Positions 36,529-45,572 of a stretch of 64,000 nucleotides of DNA are shown in pieces. A program made the translations under genes and the position numbers. The notes below the pieces were generated by a model, which was not told the DNA's origin, did no database searches, and was given only the letters and a program-made list of their open reading frames with translations. Source of the DNA: Streptomyces sp. CBMA123 (lineage in GTDB: Bacteria; Actinomycetota; Actinomycetes; Streptomycetales; Streptomycetaceae). The stretch lies in the NCBI RefSeq assembly GCF_014596465.1, contig NZ_MECK01000632.1, forward strand, positions 1-64,000, written 5' to 3'. Position 1 is the stretch's first letter. Every line of letters starts with the position of its first letter.

Positions 36529-37133
36529 TCAGTCCTCCGGAAGGGTCACCAGGATCTGGCCGTCCTCGTTGACGCCGTGGATGCCGATCCTGCCCCGGTC
36601 GAACTCCGCCCAGTCGCACCGTAGCCGGAACACCTTGTGCGGCGCGACTACCGCGACGTCGGCGCTGGCGGTGAAGTCGCCTGCTTCCAGGAGCAGCAGG
36701 ACGGCCTGGCGGGCGTCGTGAGGGTCCCCGTCGATGACGCGGGCGAGGCGTTCGAGGCTGGTCGTGATCTCTTCTCGGCGCTGTCCCCGGGGCTCGAACA
36801 GGTTGATGATCTGGAAGGAATCGCCGGAGTAGGCCATGTCCATCCGCAACTTCCGCTGTACGGCGAGCTCTTCCTCGTCGAGGGGGAACACGTCGGCCGG
36901 CGCGGGCATGGGGAAAGCCGGGTGCAGGCGCAGTTGGCCTTCGGCGTCCTTGATCTCGTGGAGGACACCGGCGGCCACCAGCAGCGTGATCACGTCGTCG
37001 ACCGTCTCCGCCGGTGGAAGACCGTAGTGGGCAGCGTAGCGGGCGGTGTCCGCCTTGTGACCCGGCAGCGCGGCCCGTTCGTCGTCGTCCAGGTCGTCGC
37101 CTTCGTCCCAGCACGAGTGCGCAAGGGCTCCGG
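36529..37133 (-). pseudogene. DUF6042-like protein, C-terminal fragment
   Basis: About 200 residues on the minus strand look like genuine coding sequence: ERAALPGHKADTARYAAHYG, LPPAETVDDVITLLVAAGVL, SFQIINLFEPRG, VIDGDPHDARQAVLLLLEAG and a final HKVFRLRCDWAEF. The acidic, helical layout and ending resemble the actinobacterial DUF6042 family. The sequence upstream (minus strand) is the antisense of a helicase-associated fragment, so the gene is cut at about 37133. Confidence 0.6.
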
Positions 37134-37144
37134 ACGGGTTGGAG

Positions 37145-37449
37145 GAGTTCCCCGCAAACGGGCGCAAGACCTCCTCGCGGCGATCGGCATCGAGCCGGAC
37201 GCCGAGCTGGTGGCCGCGAAGGCCGCCGCCGCGGCGAAGCCGAAGCTGTCCCGTGCGGACCGGTTCCAGCTCCACTTGGCGGCGCTGGCCGAGTTCGTCG
37301 AGTGGGAGGGCCACGCCCGGGTTCCGCGCCCGTACAAGACCGGCGAAGGGCTGTCGCTGGGCGCCTGGCTCAACAACACCAAGGCCCGCCGGGACAAGCT
37401 GTCCGCCGAGCAGCTCGGGCAGCTGGAAGCCCTCGGAGTGGCCTGGTAG
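37145..37449 (+). pseudogene. Helicase-associated domain fragment 1
   Basis: The plus strand ends with a helicase-associated (HA, PF03457-type) repeat: LSRADRFQLHLAALAEFVEW, EGHARVPRPYK, LSLGAWLNNTKARRDKLSAE and QLGQLEALGVAW. In full-length streptomycete proteins several such repeats follow a DEAD/DEAH helicase core, and a closing LGVxW is the normal C-terminus. Only the terminal repeat remains here, joined head-on to the truncated DUF6042-like gene. The related piece is at 39420-39644. Confidence 0.75.
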
Positions 37450-37689
37450 ACGCGCCCTGGCCGGAGCCGGTGTCCCTTCCTTGCAAGCCCATCTGCGGCG
37501 CCCTGGACGCTGCGTGACCCTGACGCGTCAGAGCTGAATGAGGACGACGACGGCACCGTGGAGTGAGCAGTCGCCGGCATGGGATTGTCCGAACGTAGAC
37601 GACCATCCCCGCTGTAGCCGATCCCGGCTCTCCCGCTCCCCGCCCCGCGGCAGGCAGCACAGGGTCGACGCCGAGGTTCGGTGGGTCGG

Positions 37690-37750
37690 CCCTGACATGG
37701 ACGTGCGCGGTATGCCCTGCTCAGGCATACCGCGCACGTCCATGTCAGGG
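37690..37750. terminator. 27-bp perfect hairpin downstream of the pore-former-like gene
   Basis: 37690-37716 and 37724-37750 form a perfect 27-bp inverted repeat with a 7-nt loop (ctgctca). It lies 2 nt from the stop codon of the minus-strand gene at 37753. Position suggests a terminator, although the perfect length is unusual. Confidence 0.8.
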
Positions 37751-37752
37751 CT

Positions 37753-39128
37753 TCAGGCTTGGTCGTCGGCTGTGCGCTGTTCCGGGGCGGCCTTTGCGTG
37801 GAGTTCGGCCGGCGTGTCGTCCGGGGGCGCTGTGCGGGCCATTCGGTCTGCGGCGTCGGCCTCGGTGTCGGCGGCCTCCACGAGGTGGGTGACCCGGGAG
37901 CCGCTCGGGGGGTACTGCGTGACATAGGTGGAGTTCAGGTCGAAGGCCATGGCCTCCTCGGCTGCGACGATGCCGCCGTCGGCGCGCACGGACTCCAGCT
38001 CGTGGTGGGCGAACCACAGGGCGCCGGCCTTGTGCGGAGGCACCCTCAGCAAATGCCGCTTCGTCACCTCTTCGAAGGAGCTGACTTCCTGGCGGGACTC
38101 GTAGCCGAGCTCGATGGAAACGCTGACTGCGGTGCTGCCGCTGATGACTCCGAGATTGATGCCTCCACCTGTGGTGACTGAGACACCGGTGGTGATCTGG
38201 AAGGCTTCCGAGCGGGACTTCGAAACCCCGGTGGTGCGGTCCTCTCCCCACTCTTGCTCGGTGTCGGTCGTGTTGTTCAGGTGGTGGATCATCGCGAAGT
38301 TGTGCTTGCGGCGGAGCTTGTAGAACGGCGAGTTCGCGAACTGCCAGGCCGCGTTCCGGTCCTTGTCCGTGACCATCGTGTGCGGGACGGTGACCTCGTA
38401 GTCGATGACCTGCTGGGTGCTCACCGGCCTCGCGGGGGAGGTCATGACCGGGACGGCGGGCCCGGGCGCCTTCTTCACTTCCGCCGGCAGGTCCAGCACC
38501 CAGCACACCGGGGTCGGGGTGGGGCGGTCGTAGTGGGCGACGTAGGTGAAGCCGCCCACCGGGACGACCAGCCGTTCATCGGTGTCGCTGGAGGTCACGC
38601 GGGGAGGAACGATCGGCCACAGGGCGATGTCCTTGCCGGTGGAACCCGAGCCCCGGTCGTTCCACAGGTACTCCGGGCCGATCTCGGCCTGTCGAACGTA
38701 GGTGTGACCGTTGTACGTCTTGCGCACGCAGTAGATGATGTCGCGCGGCGGCTTCCCCTGGCCCTCGTAGAAGACATCGCTCAGCGCCACGTACCCCGCC
38801 GGGGGGATCGGGCGCCAGATCGTGCCGTAGTACGTCGACCCTGTTCCGCCCACAGCCACTCGAAGTCCACTGGCTCCTTCAGCATCTCGGCGCCGGCAAC
38901 CGCGTCCTTCGCCACCAGCTGGTTGTACTGGGTGTCCGGGTTGCTGAAGTTGTGAATGACCAGCTGGCTGATCCGCCGGCGGTTAGTGTCGAAGCTCCCA
39001 CCGATCAGGGCGTGGTGGAAGGCGATGTCCTTGCCTTTCGAATTGGTCTTGAGGTCGTTCCAGGCGAACCAGTACTGGTTCGAGAACGACAGCTGTAGTG
39101 CTCCGTAGCTCTTCGTACGGTCGACCAT
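37753..39128 (-). pseudogene. VPS62-like / aerolysin-type pore-former-like protein, frameshifted
   Basis: ATG 39128 opens a frame reading LQLSFSNQYWFAWNDL up to EPVDFEWLWA. Near 38850-38862 the frame shifts by one base, and the second part continues with STYYGTIWRPIPPAGYVALS, the typical DFEWLWxxxGS-xxxxWRPxPPxGYxALGD layout of VPS62-related domains. The C-terminal half has alternating Ser/Thr-rich strands (SEAFQITTGVSVTTGGGINL, VISGSTAVSVSIELGY) like the membrane hairpin of aerolysin/ETX-type toxins. With the frame restored, the product would be about 455 residues without a signal peptide. Whether the shift is real, a sequencing error or programmed cannot be told. Confidence 0.75.
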
Positions 39129-39419
39129 CGCTGTCTACCTCCCGTGTCCGCAGTGCACATGTACGTGCACATACTTGCCGCCCGGAGCCGTGCGCGTCCG
39201 ACAACGGCCCACGAACGCTACGATCGACACACGATCGGCTCACCGAACTCGGAAGACAGCGGCGGAAAGCAGCCGCGAGGAGACCCAAAACCAGCACCTC
39301 CCCGCTCCCGGTCTCGACACGCCCGTGGCCTCGGCTCGCGCAACTGGCGCAAGGACATGCAGCTGAGCGTGATGCTCAAGGTGCCGCCGTCTGCTCGTCG
39401 TGGTCCCGGGACATGCGCA

Positions 39420-39644
39420 TCACGGTGGTGGGCGAAGCCGAAGGTGTCGCGGGCGGACCGGTTCGGCGCCGGCCTGGCGGCGCTGGCGGCGTTCGTCGAA
39501 CGGGAGGGTCATGCGCGCGTTCCGAGGTCCCACAAGGAGGACGGGACGTCGCTGGGCACCTGGTTGAACAACCAGAAGGCAAGGCGGGACAAGCTCAGCC
39601 CCGAGCAGCTCGGGCAGCTGGAGGCCCTGGGGGTGGCCTGGTAG
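39420..39644 (+). pseudogene. Helicase-associated domain fragment 2
   Basis: This has the same terminal helicase-associated repeat as 37145-37449: KVSRADRFGAGLAALAAFVE, REGHARVPRSHKEDG, LGTWLNNQKARRDKLSPEQL and the closing EALGVAW. Homology to that fragment covers about 75 residues; upstream the frame is unrelated. Another terminal piece of a lost helicase gene. Confidence 0.72.
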
Positions 39645-39711
39645 GGCCGCCCCTGCCGAGGCCGGTGTCGGTGGTCGGCGCTAGGCTGCTGCGGCCCCGA
39701 GAAGGCACTGG

Positions 39712-39741
39712 AAGGCCGTCACCCTGCGGGGTGGCGGCCTT
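39712..39741. terminator. Recurrent hairpin element, copy 1
   Basis: Stem aaggccgtcaccc with gggtggcggcctt (one wobble pair), between the plus-strand helicase fragment and the minus-strand gene at 39786. The block from gagaaggcactgg to cggcg recurs at about 40353-40401 and, diverged, at 56578-56622. Confidence 0.75.
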
Positions 39742-39785
39742 TCGGCGTTGCCGGTCGGCACCTTCGGCCGGGTGGCCGGTCGGGT

Positions 39786-40214
39786 CTACTCGGGCTCGCC
39801 AAGCGTCCAGCCGCTGACCGCTGAGATCGAGCCGCGCCAGGTCGGCAGGGTGTGGGTGGTGCGGCCGGAGCGGTAGGTGACGTCCCGCAGGTGAAGGAAG
39901 CGGCGATCAACCTCACGGCGGCGCCGGCCGTTCTCGGCGGCGTCGTCCAGGTGCCCGATCGCGTGACGTACTACCCGGCGCAGGGTGTCGTCGTGGTCGC
40001 CGAGCTGACGCAGGTGCAGGTACTCCCAGGTATCGGTGGAGACCAGCGTGCCGGTCACCAGCGCGCCGCCCAGGGCCAGGGTCACCACGATGTCCCTGGC
40101 CTCGATGTCCTCGTGCTCCGCGCCCAGGCGCAGCATCTCCAGGTGCGGGTCGAGCTGGGCGTCCGGCTGGAGCAGCATCCTCAAGGCCGGTTGGACCGCA
40201 TCTTTCCACGACAC
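39786..40214 (-). CDS. GvpU-like hypothetical protein
   Basis: A 142-residue protein. GTG 40214 is chosen because GGGGGAG sits 7 nt upstream. The central strand DIVVTLALGGALVTGTLVST resembles the ITLxVGGxxVSGTLIS strand of GvpU-like proteins. The closing FLHLRDVTYRSG and WRGSISAVSGWTLGEPE match the YIHLKDA...WRGRLxEVxGFxLG ending of the streptomycete relatives. No gas vesicle genes are nearby, so a gas vesicle role is not implied. Confidence 0.7.
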   Translation of the reverse strand: MSWKDAVQPALRMLLQPDAQLDPHLEMLRLGAEHEDIEARDIVVTLALGGALVTGTLVSTDTWEYLHLRQLGDHDDTLRRVVRHAIGHLDDAAENGRRRREVDRRFLHLRDVTYRSGRTTHTLPTWRGSISAVSGWTLGEPE

Positions 40215-40364
40215 CGCGCTGCTCCCCCGGCTCGCTGCATACCTGGGCCAAGTATGTCCTGCTGATGGGCCGGTGATGCTGAGATCAGCTGATCTGGCCA
40301 CCCGCACCAGCGGGCTCGGGGTCCGTTGCCCGGCGGTACGCCGCCGGGGCCCTGAGAAAGCACT

Positions 40365-40396
40365 GGAAGGCCGTCACCGTGGGGTGGCGGCCTTCC
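40365..40396. terminator. Recurrent hairpin element, copy 2
   Basis: Stem ggaaggccgtcacc with ggtggcggccttcc (4-nt loop gtgg, one wobble pair), followed by ggcgtttt. It lies between the start of the GvpU-like gene and the end of the small frame at 40502, and is nearly the same sequence as 39712-39741. Confidence 0.75.
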
Positions 40397-40501
40397 GGCG
40401 TTTTGATCTATCTGGGCGGTCGGCGGTGGGCCGGCCGCCCAGGGCGGCACGCCGTTCGGGGTGGGGCCGCCATTTCCAGCGGATCGCTCAGGCTGGGTGG
40501 G

Positions 40502-40693
40502 TCACCCGGCAGGAACGGCCTGACGTTCGCTGTGCTTGTTGAGCAGGTCCAGCATCTTGTTGAACTCGTCAGTCGGCATCGTGTGGATCAGGTAGCGCGC
40601 CGCGGCGACACCATCCTCGTAGGGGAACAGCTTGGGCTGCTGTCCCCCTGTCGTTTCGGCCAGGTTGGCCTGTCCAGGAACGGCTGGTGCGCT
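40502..40693 (-). CDS. Possible small hypothetical protein
   Basis: The last 60 codons on the minus strand look coding (LFPYEDGVAAARYLIHTMPT, then DEFNKMLDLLNKHSERQA). No convincing start was found; TTG near 40693 is a guess. It is followed by the hairpin at 40365-40396. Confidence 0.35.
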   Translation of the reverse strand, partial: SAPAVPGQANLAETTGGQQPKLFPYEDGVAAARYLIHTMPTDEFNKMLDLLNKHSERQAVPAG

Positions 40694-41013
40694 CTCCAAC
40701 GCTGCGTTGACAGGGAGTTCTCGCTCCGTGGAAGACGGTTCCGCCGACGCAGGCCGGGCCTGCTTCAGTCTGCGGCCGGCTTGGCATGCGGCAACGGCGT
40801 GTCGAGAGGTCGCTGAGAGCAGAGGACTATCAGAGTGATGACCGCGAGACTGAGCCGTCCCGCCCTCGGTGCGGGTCGTGGCCGCCGACACCGCGTCGCG
40901 ACAGAGCGTCCGGGCTATCCGAGTGGACCCCCGCGCGGTGCCGACACCGCGCCGAAAAGGCAAGCTGGCGCTGATCCTCTCCCCCGCCCGTCCACTGACG
41001 AGAAGGCAGCATC

Positions 41014-41319
41014 TTGGCAACCGACTACGACGCTCCGCGCAACACCAGCGACGACTCCAGCGACGACAGCATCGAAGAACTGAAGAGCCGACGCGACGAC
41101 AAGACAGGCTCTGCGGTCGACGTTGACGCCGAAGCCGTCGAAGGCATCGAGCTGCCCGGTGCCGACCTGTCAGGCGAAGAGCTCACCGTGCGGGTCGTAC
41201 CTCCCCAACAGGACGAGTTCACCTGCATGACCTGCTTCCTGGTCCACCACCGCGCCCAGCTCGCCGGGGAGGACAAGAACGGGCAGCCCATCTGTCGCGA
41301 CTGCGCCTCCAAGGCCTGA
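41014..41319 (+). CDS. DUF4193 domain protein
   Basis: A 101-residue protein closely matching the conserved actinobacterial DUF4193 family. It has an acidic N-terminus (MATDYDAPRNTSDD), DSIEELKSRRDDKTGS, ELPGADLSGEELTVRVVP, then the zinc-type CMTC...CRDC (EFTCMTCFLVHHRAQL and GQPICRDCASK). The TTG start has GAGAAGG upstream, as in orthologues. Function is unknown. It is usually a core chromosomal gene in streptomycetes, so this copy argues for chromosomal location or is an extra paralogue. Confidence 0.92.
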   Translation: MATDYDAPRNTSDDSSDDSIEELKSRRDDKTGSAVDVDAEAVEGIELPGADLSGEELTVRVVPPQQDEFTCMTCFLVHHRAQLAGEDKNGQPICRDCASKA

Positions 41320-41740
41320 ACAGCGACGGGTCGCCCCTGACTCACCGGTCCCTGGGCCCGTTTTCAAAGTCGGCGGTCTGGCCGGGGATCCGCGGTGGAC
41401 CGCACATCGGCGTGGTCAGTGCGCGAGGCCATCGATCAGTTTGCCAAGCGTCGCGCTGATGGCCCGACCGTGGGAGGCGTCAGCCGGCCGGGGTCATGGC
41501 GCGGCTGCTCTGCTCGGCGGCCTGGTGGGGCTGTGGTGGGGCCGCCGTGGCGCAGGCCCTAGGCCTGCCCGTGGGCGGTGTGCGTTGGAAGCGCTGATGA
41601 TGGCGGCCCCCGACTGGCTGCGTGCCTGCCGGGTGGTGGACGCGTCCTGGCAGGAGCGCTACGGGCCGCGAGCGGACGGCGGGCGCAGGGGCCCGGACAG
41701 ACACCACCGGCGGGAGACGCCCGGGCCGCTGGCCCGGGCG

Positions 41741-42640
41741 TCACAGGGCGATGACGTGGAGGTCGACCAGGTCGAGCAGCGCCCGCAGGGCCGAGCTGGG
41801 CCGCCGGGTCGACGACGTGCCGAGATGCATGCTCCAGCGGAGCATGGTGCCGTGGACGTCCAGGACGTCCAAGACATGCAGGCCGGGGGTGCGGGCAACG
41901 ACGAACGCGGGCAGGAAGGCGATGCCCAGACCGTGCCGGACCAGCGCCGCCCCCATGTCGATGTCGGGCACTTCCAGTGCCACCCGGCGTACGATGCCCG
42001 CCGCCGCGAACGCCCGGTCGACGACCTCGCGGTTGCCGTAGCCCGGCGGGAAGTCCACGAAGGGCTCCCGCGCGAGGTCCGCAAGTGCTACCGCCCCCCG
42101 CTGCGCGAGCGGATGGGCGGCGCTCACCACCAGGACGAGCGGCACGGTGGCCAGCTCCCGTGCGTCTATCCCGGCGGGCTTGTGCTCGGGGAGCGACAGG
42201 AAGGCCACGTCCAGGTCCCCGCCGAGCAGCGCGTGCGCCAGTCCCGCTGATCCGGTCGTCGCCAGCCGCAGCCGGACGTCGATCGCCGGATGCCGCGCGT
42301 GCAGCTGCCCGAGGAGCGCAGGCAGGTCCACCACCTCGACCGAGGCCATGGCGCCCACGTTCACCGTGCCTCGCAGCGTGTCCTGTGCGGCGCGCACGGC
42401 GTCCTGGGCCGCCTGGGCGGCGTGCAGGGTGGCCCGAGCCTCCGGCAGCAGCGCCGCGCCCGCCCCGGTGAGCCGGACCTGCTGCGACGTGCGCTCGAAC
42501 AGCGCGCAGCCGAGCTCGCGCTCCAGGGAGCGGATCGCGGCGGACACCCCCGACTGCACCACGTGCAGCCGACGGGCGGCACGCGTGAAACTCAGCTCCT
42601 CGGCGACCGCGATGAAGTGCTCCAGCTGACGTAGCTCCAT
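41741..42640 (-). CDS. LysR family transcriptional regulator
   Basis: A 299-residue regulator. The N-terminal winged helix-turn-helix (MELRQLEHFIAVAEELSFTR, then AARRLHVVQSGVSAAIRSLE) is followed by the periplasmic-binding-type effector domain. It is divergently transcribed from the MFS transporter gene with a 64-bp gap, the usual arrangement for a LysR protein controlling the adjoining exporter and itself. The inducer is unknown. Length and domain order are normal. Confidence 0.93.
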   Translation of the reverse strand: MELRQLEHFIAVAEELSFTRAARRLHVVQSGVSAAIRSLERELGCALFERTSQQVRLTGAGAALLPEARATLHAAQAAQDAVRAAQDTLRGTVNVGAMASVEVVDLPALLGQLHARHPAIDVRLRLATTGSAGLAHALLGGDLDVAFLSLPEHKPAGIDARELATVPLVLVVSAAHPLAQRGAVALADLAREPFVDFPPGYGNREVVDRAFAAAGIVRRVALEVPDIDMGAALVRHGLGIAFLPAFVVARTPGLHVLDVLDVHGTMLRWSMHLGTSSTRRPSSALRALLDLVDLHVIAL

Positions 42641-42659
42641 ACGGGGAGTATCACTCGCA

Positions 42660-42676
42660 TTGCTCGAGCCCAGCAA
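42660..42676. promoter_or_regulatory. Candidate LysR-binding site
   Basis: A perfect interrupted dyad ttgct-N7-agcaa in the LysR/MFS intergenic gap, containing T-N11-A twice. It sits 20 bp upstream of the LysR start, where an autoregulatory LysR box is expected. Confidence 0.6.
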
Positions 42677-42704
42677 AAACATTCGTTGGCACTGATCCTG
42701 GCTG

Positions 42705-44093
42705 GTGAGGAGGATGAAAAACGCATCCACTGCCGCCCGAGGAGGGGTACCCCTGTCTGCCGTACCGACGCCGCTGAGCTGTCCCCCAGCCGACGCTCCC
42801 GGCGACCCGACCCGCCGGATCCCAGCACTTGCTCCCGCCGACCTGCCGCCCCGAGCCCCCGCCGGGCGCCGTGCCTCGCACGCGACCGGCTTCTGGTTCG
42901 TGGCGGTGGCCTTCACCGTGCTGATGGCCTTCGGCACCGCGCCGACCCCGCTGTGGCCGCTGTACGAGGCCCGGGACCACTTCGGCGCGACCACGGTCAC
43001 GGTGGCGTACGCCTCGATGGTCGTGGGCGCAGCGGCCTCCTTCCTCGGACTGGGCCACCTGTCGGACCGGCTCGGCCGGCGGCGCATCATCGTCCCGGCA
43101 CTGCTGGTCGGCATCGTCGCGTCGGTCGTACTGATCGTGTGGCGGGACCTGCCGGGGCTGATCACAGGCAGGATCCTGAACGGTGTCGGACTGGGGCTGA
43201 TGGCCTCGACCGCGACGACGTACCTGCACGACCTCCACCACGAGGCCCGTCCGGAACGGACGGGTTCGGTGCTGCCCGGCATCGTGGCCACCGCCGCCAA
43301 CCTCGGCGGCCTGGCCTCAGGGCCCCTGGTCGCGGGAGCCGCCGCGGAATGGCTTCCCACGCCCCTGATCACCACCCAGGCGATCTTCACGCTCGCCATG
43401 GCAGTGTGCCTGGCGCTGGTCTTGTCGACCCCGGAGACCGTGGACTTGGAGCTGCCCGCGGCCGAACCGCCCAGCAGGTTCGTCCTGCGCCCCGGCGGCC
43501 GGCGGACGTTCTGCGCGGCCGGCGCGTTGGGTGCCTTCGCCTTCGCGATCCTCGGCCTGATCTCCTCCCTCGGGGCGAGCGTGCTCCACGGCACCCTGCA
43601 CACCGACTCGCACCTCGTGGTCGGCCTGGCGGCCTTCCTCATGTTCGGTTCCGCGGCGGCCGCCCAACTGGTGCTGGGCCGCCTCCCACTGCCCCGGGTC
43701 CTGACCGTGGGGGCGGTGGTCTTCCCGGTCGGCCTAGTCCTGTGCGCCGTCACCCTCTACCACCCGGCGCTCTGGCACTACCTGGTCGCCGTGTCCCTGT
43801 CCGGCGCCGGCTCCGGGCTGCTGTTCAAGGGAGGGGTCGAACGTGCCGTTTCAGTTGCCGCGCCCGCCTCACGCGCGGGGGTCCTCGCCATGTTCTTCGT
43901 CGTCGCGTACCTGGGAATGGGCCTGCCGTCCGTCCTATTCAGCATCGCTCTGCGGTACTTCGCCGTGCAGACCGCGATGATCGGCTTCGCGGCGGTTCTC
44001 TCCTGCGGCGCCGTGGTGTCGGTCGCCGTCGCGTTGCGCGAACGCGCACTCCGTCCTGGCGCGCTCTCGGCGCAGTCCACTCGCCCCTCCTGA
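42705..44093 (+). CDS. MFS transporter
   Basis: A 462-residue protein with 12 predicted hydrophobic segments beginning near residue 62 (ATGFWFVAVAFTVLMAFG). The MFS signature between TM2 and TM3 is GHLSDRLGRRRIIV. An unusual Pro/Ala-rich 60-residue N-terminal tail precedes TM1. The start may be GTG 42705 or ATG 42714; GAGGAGG overlaps this point. Likely a drug or metabolite exporter controlled by the divergent LysR protein. Confidence 0.92.
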   Translation: MRRMKNASTAARGGVPLSAVPTPLSCPPADAPGDPTRRIPALAPADLPPRAPAGRRASHATGFWFVAVAFTVLMAFGTAPTPLWPLYEARDHFGATTVTVAYASMVVGAAASFLGLGHLSDRLGRRRIIVPALLVGIVASVVLIVWRDLPGLITGRILNGVGLGLMASTATTYLHDLHHEARPERTGSVLPGIVATAANLGGLASGPLVAGAAAEWLPTPLITTQAIFTLAMAVCLALVLSTPETVDLELPAAEPPSRFVLRPGGRRTFCAAGALGAFAFAILGLISSLGASVLHGTLHTDSHLVVGLAAFLMFGSAAAAQLVLGRLPLPRVLTVGAVVFPVGLVLCAVTLYHPALWHYLVAVSLSGAGSGLLFKGGVERAVSVAAPASRAGVLAMFFVVAYLGMGLPSVLFSIALRYFAVQTAMIGFAAVLSCGAVVSVAVALRERALRPGALSAQSTRPS

Positions 44094-44114
44094 CCTCCCT
44101 GCGGCCACGGGAGC

Positions 44115-44265
44115 GGTCGCTACGGTGCACTCCACCATCTGGAACCTGGCCGAGTCCGTGGAGTTCGAAGAGGACGGCGGTGACCAGCCGCAGGAGCGCG
44201 TTGTCGTTCGGGAAGACCTGGACGACGTCGGTGCGGCGTTTGATCTCGCGGTCGGCCGGGGCTGG
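44115..44265 (-). pseudogene. IS256 family transposase remnant
   Basis: The minus strand encodes EIKRRTDVVQVFPNDNALLR, then LVTAVLFELHGLGQVPDGG, the C-terminal block of IS256/mutator transposases (normally NxEIKRRTDVVxVFPNxxALLRLxGAVLxExxDEWQ). Nothing else of the 400-residue enzyme is recognisable. Confidence 0.75.
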
Positions 44266-44641
44266 ACGGCAGTGACCACGAGCACCCACGGCTTGACGCC
44301 TCCGTGCGCCGTGGTGTTGCAGGGCCTCGCCGGCCAGGTCGAGCTCGTCGTGCTGCACACAGGCGAAGAGCCACACCGTGAGAGCGCCGACGTAGCCGAA
44401 ATCGGGTGGCGACTCTGCGCATTCGACGTGAACCACAGACGACCCGGGTGCCACGGCTTGCCGTGCATGGGGCGAATCAGCATGTGTGAGCGGGTCCGGG
44501 CGTGGAAACCCGAGGTGTCCCGACTCCAGGGAGGCGTCGCCGTCGGCCGTCCCGGCATCCGCAGAGCGGCCCAGCCTCCGCCGCCCGGCCCACCCACTGC
44601 GGCGCTGCTGACACCACTCCCACAGGAGTTCCAGCGAGGCG
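44266..44641. other. Intergenic, no gene seen
   Basis: No supported coding sequence on either strand between the IS256 remnant and the PucR-type fragment. Confidence 0.4.
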
Positions 44642-45235
44642 TCAGCCGGTCCCGCCCAGCACGATCCTCCACACTCGGGTCGCCACCTGGAGGTTCAGCC
44701 GGTCCTCGACGTTCGCGAGGTCATTGCCGCTGATGTCGCGGATGCGCTGGAGCCGGTAGCGCAGCGTGCTGCGGTGGATCGCGAGGGAGTCGGCGGTCTC
44801 GTCGTAGTTGCCGCCGCAGTCGAAGTACCGGGACAGGGTCTCCACCAAGGTCGCGTGGTGCCGGGAGTCGTACTCGATAAGCTGCCCGAGCCACTCCTGC
44901 ACGAATGTCTCCAGTTCCCGGTAGTCGCTGCCAGGTCCCAGGATGCGGTAGAGGCCGAGTTCGTCGAAGAACGACGTGCCGTAGTGCTCGCGGCAGTGGC
45001 GGCGCACCTCCAGGGCGCGCTGCGCCTCCTCGTAGCGGCGGGGGATGTCACTCACGGAGTCGCAAGGGGTGCTCACTCCGATCGTCCCGGACCGTGTCCC
45101 GGTCTCGCGGGCGAGCGCCTCGTACAACGCGCGGGCGTGCGGCCTGTCGTCGGCGATAAGAACGACGTGGTCGGAACGTCGGGTCAGCAGCGAGCGCAGC
45201 GATTCCTTTCCTCCCTTTTTCTCGAGTTCTCCGGT
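44642..45235 (-). pseudogene. PucR/CdaR-type regulator, C-terminal part
   Basis: The minus strand encodes about 195 residues covering the end of the GGDEF-like middle domain (RSDHVVLIADDRPHARALYE, IGVSTPCDSVSDIPRRYEEA) and the PucR helix-turn-helix (LSRYFDCGGNYDETADSLAI, HRSTLRYRLQRIRDISG). A TAG closes the frame just upstream near 45240, and the N-terminal sensor half of these 400-550-residue proteins is missing. A C-terminal fragment with an intact DNA-binding domain could still be expressed from an internal start (45127), but truncation is the simpler reading. Confidence 0.8.
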
Positions 45236-45404
45236 CGGCTATTTCCGGTGTTCTGGCCGGGCCGGGGCTACAGCGGGGTCTCAGCCAGCCGTGTGCACCC
45301 ACAGTCACCATCCGGCGCAGCGCCGCCGCCCGCCCGGTCCCGCGCGACTGTCATGGCAAGTGGTCCAGACAACACGGTATGAGAGGCCATTCCACGCCCA
45401 CCAC

Positions 45405-45552
45405 AACCAACAGGTCACACCCGACGGCCCTTCGCCGGGTAGAGCTTGGCGTGCAGTAGCCGGTCTTCCCACCAGGGGTCATCCGGGGTGGAGACCAGTG
45501 CGGCCACCAGCCCGCGCTTGGTCGGGACCGGCAACACCAACGGGCCCAGTCG
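45405..45552 (-). pseudogene. Replication-relaxation family protein, C-terminal fragment 4 (about 50 codons)
   Basis: The shortest copy. It contains only the last 50 or so codons (LGPLVLPVPTKRGLVAALVS, TPDDPWWEDRLLHAKLYP) of the family, ending at the same stop and followed by the same ccattccacgcccaccacaa flank as copy 3. The homology breaks at about 45552 (ggcccagtcgcttctcc). No other part of the gene remains. Confidence 0.8.
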
Positions 45553-45572
45553 CTTCTCCTGCGCTGGGATGG

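Noticed and set aside
36637..37449. 270-codon plus-strand frame read as one protein
   Set aside because: Only the last 100 codons are a helicase-associated domain; the first part is the antisense of the DUF6042-like fragment.
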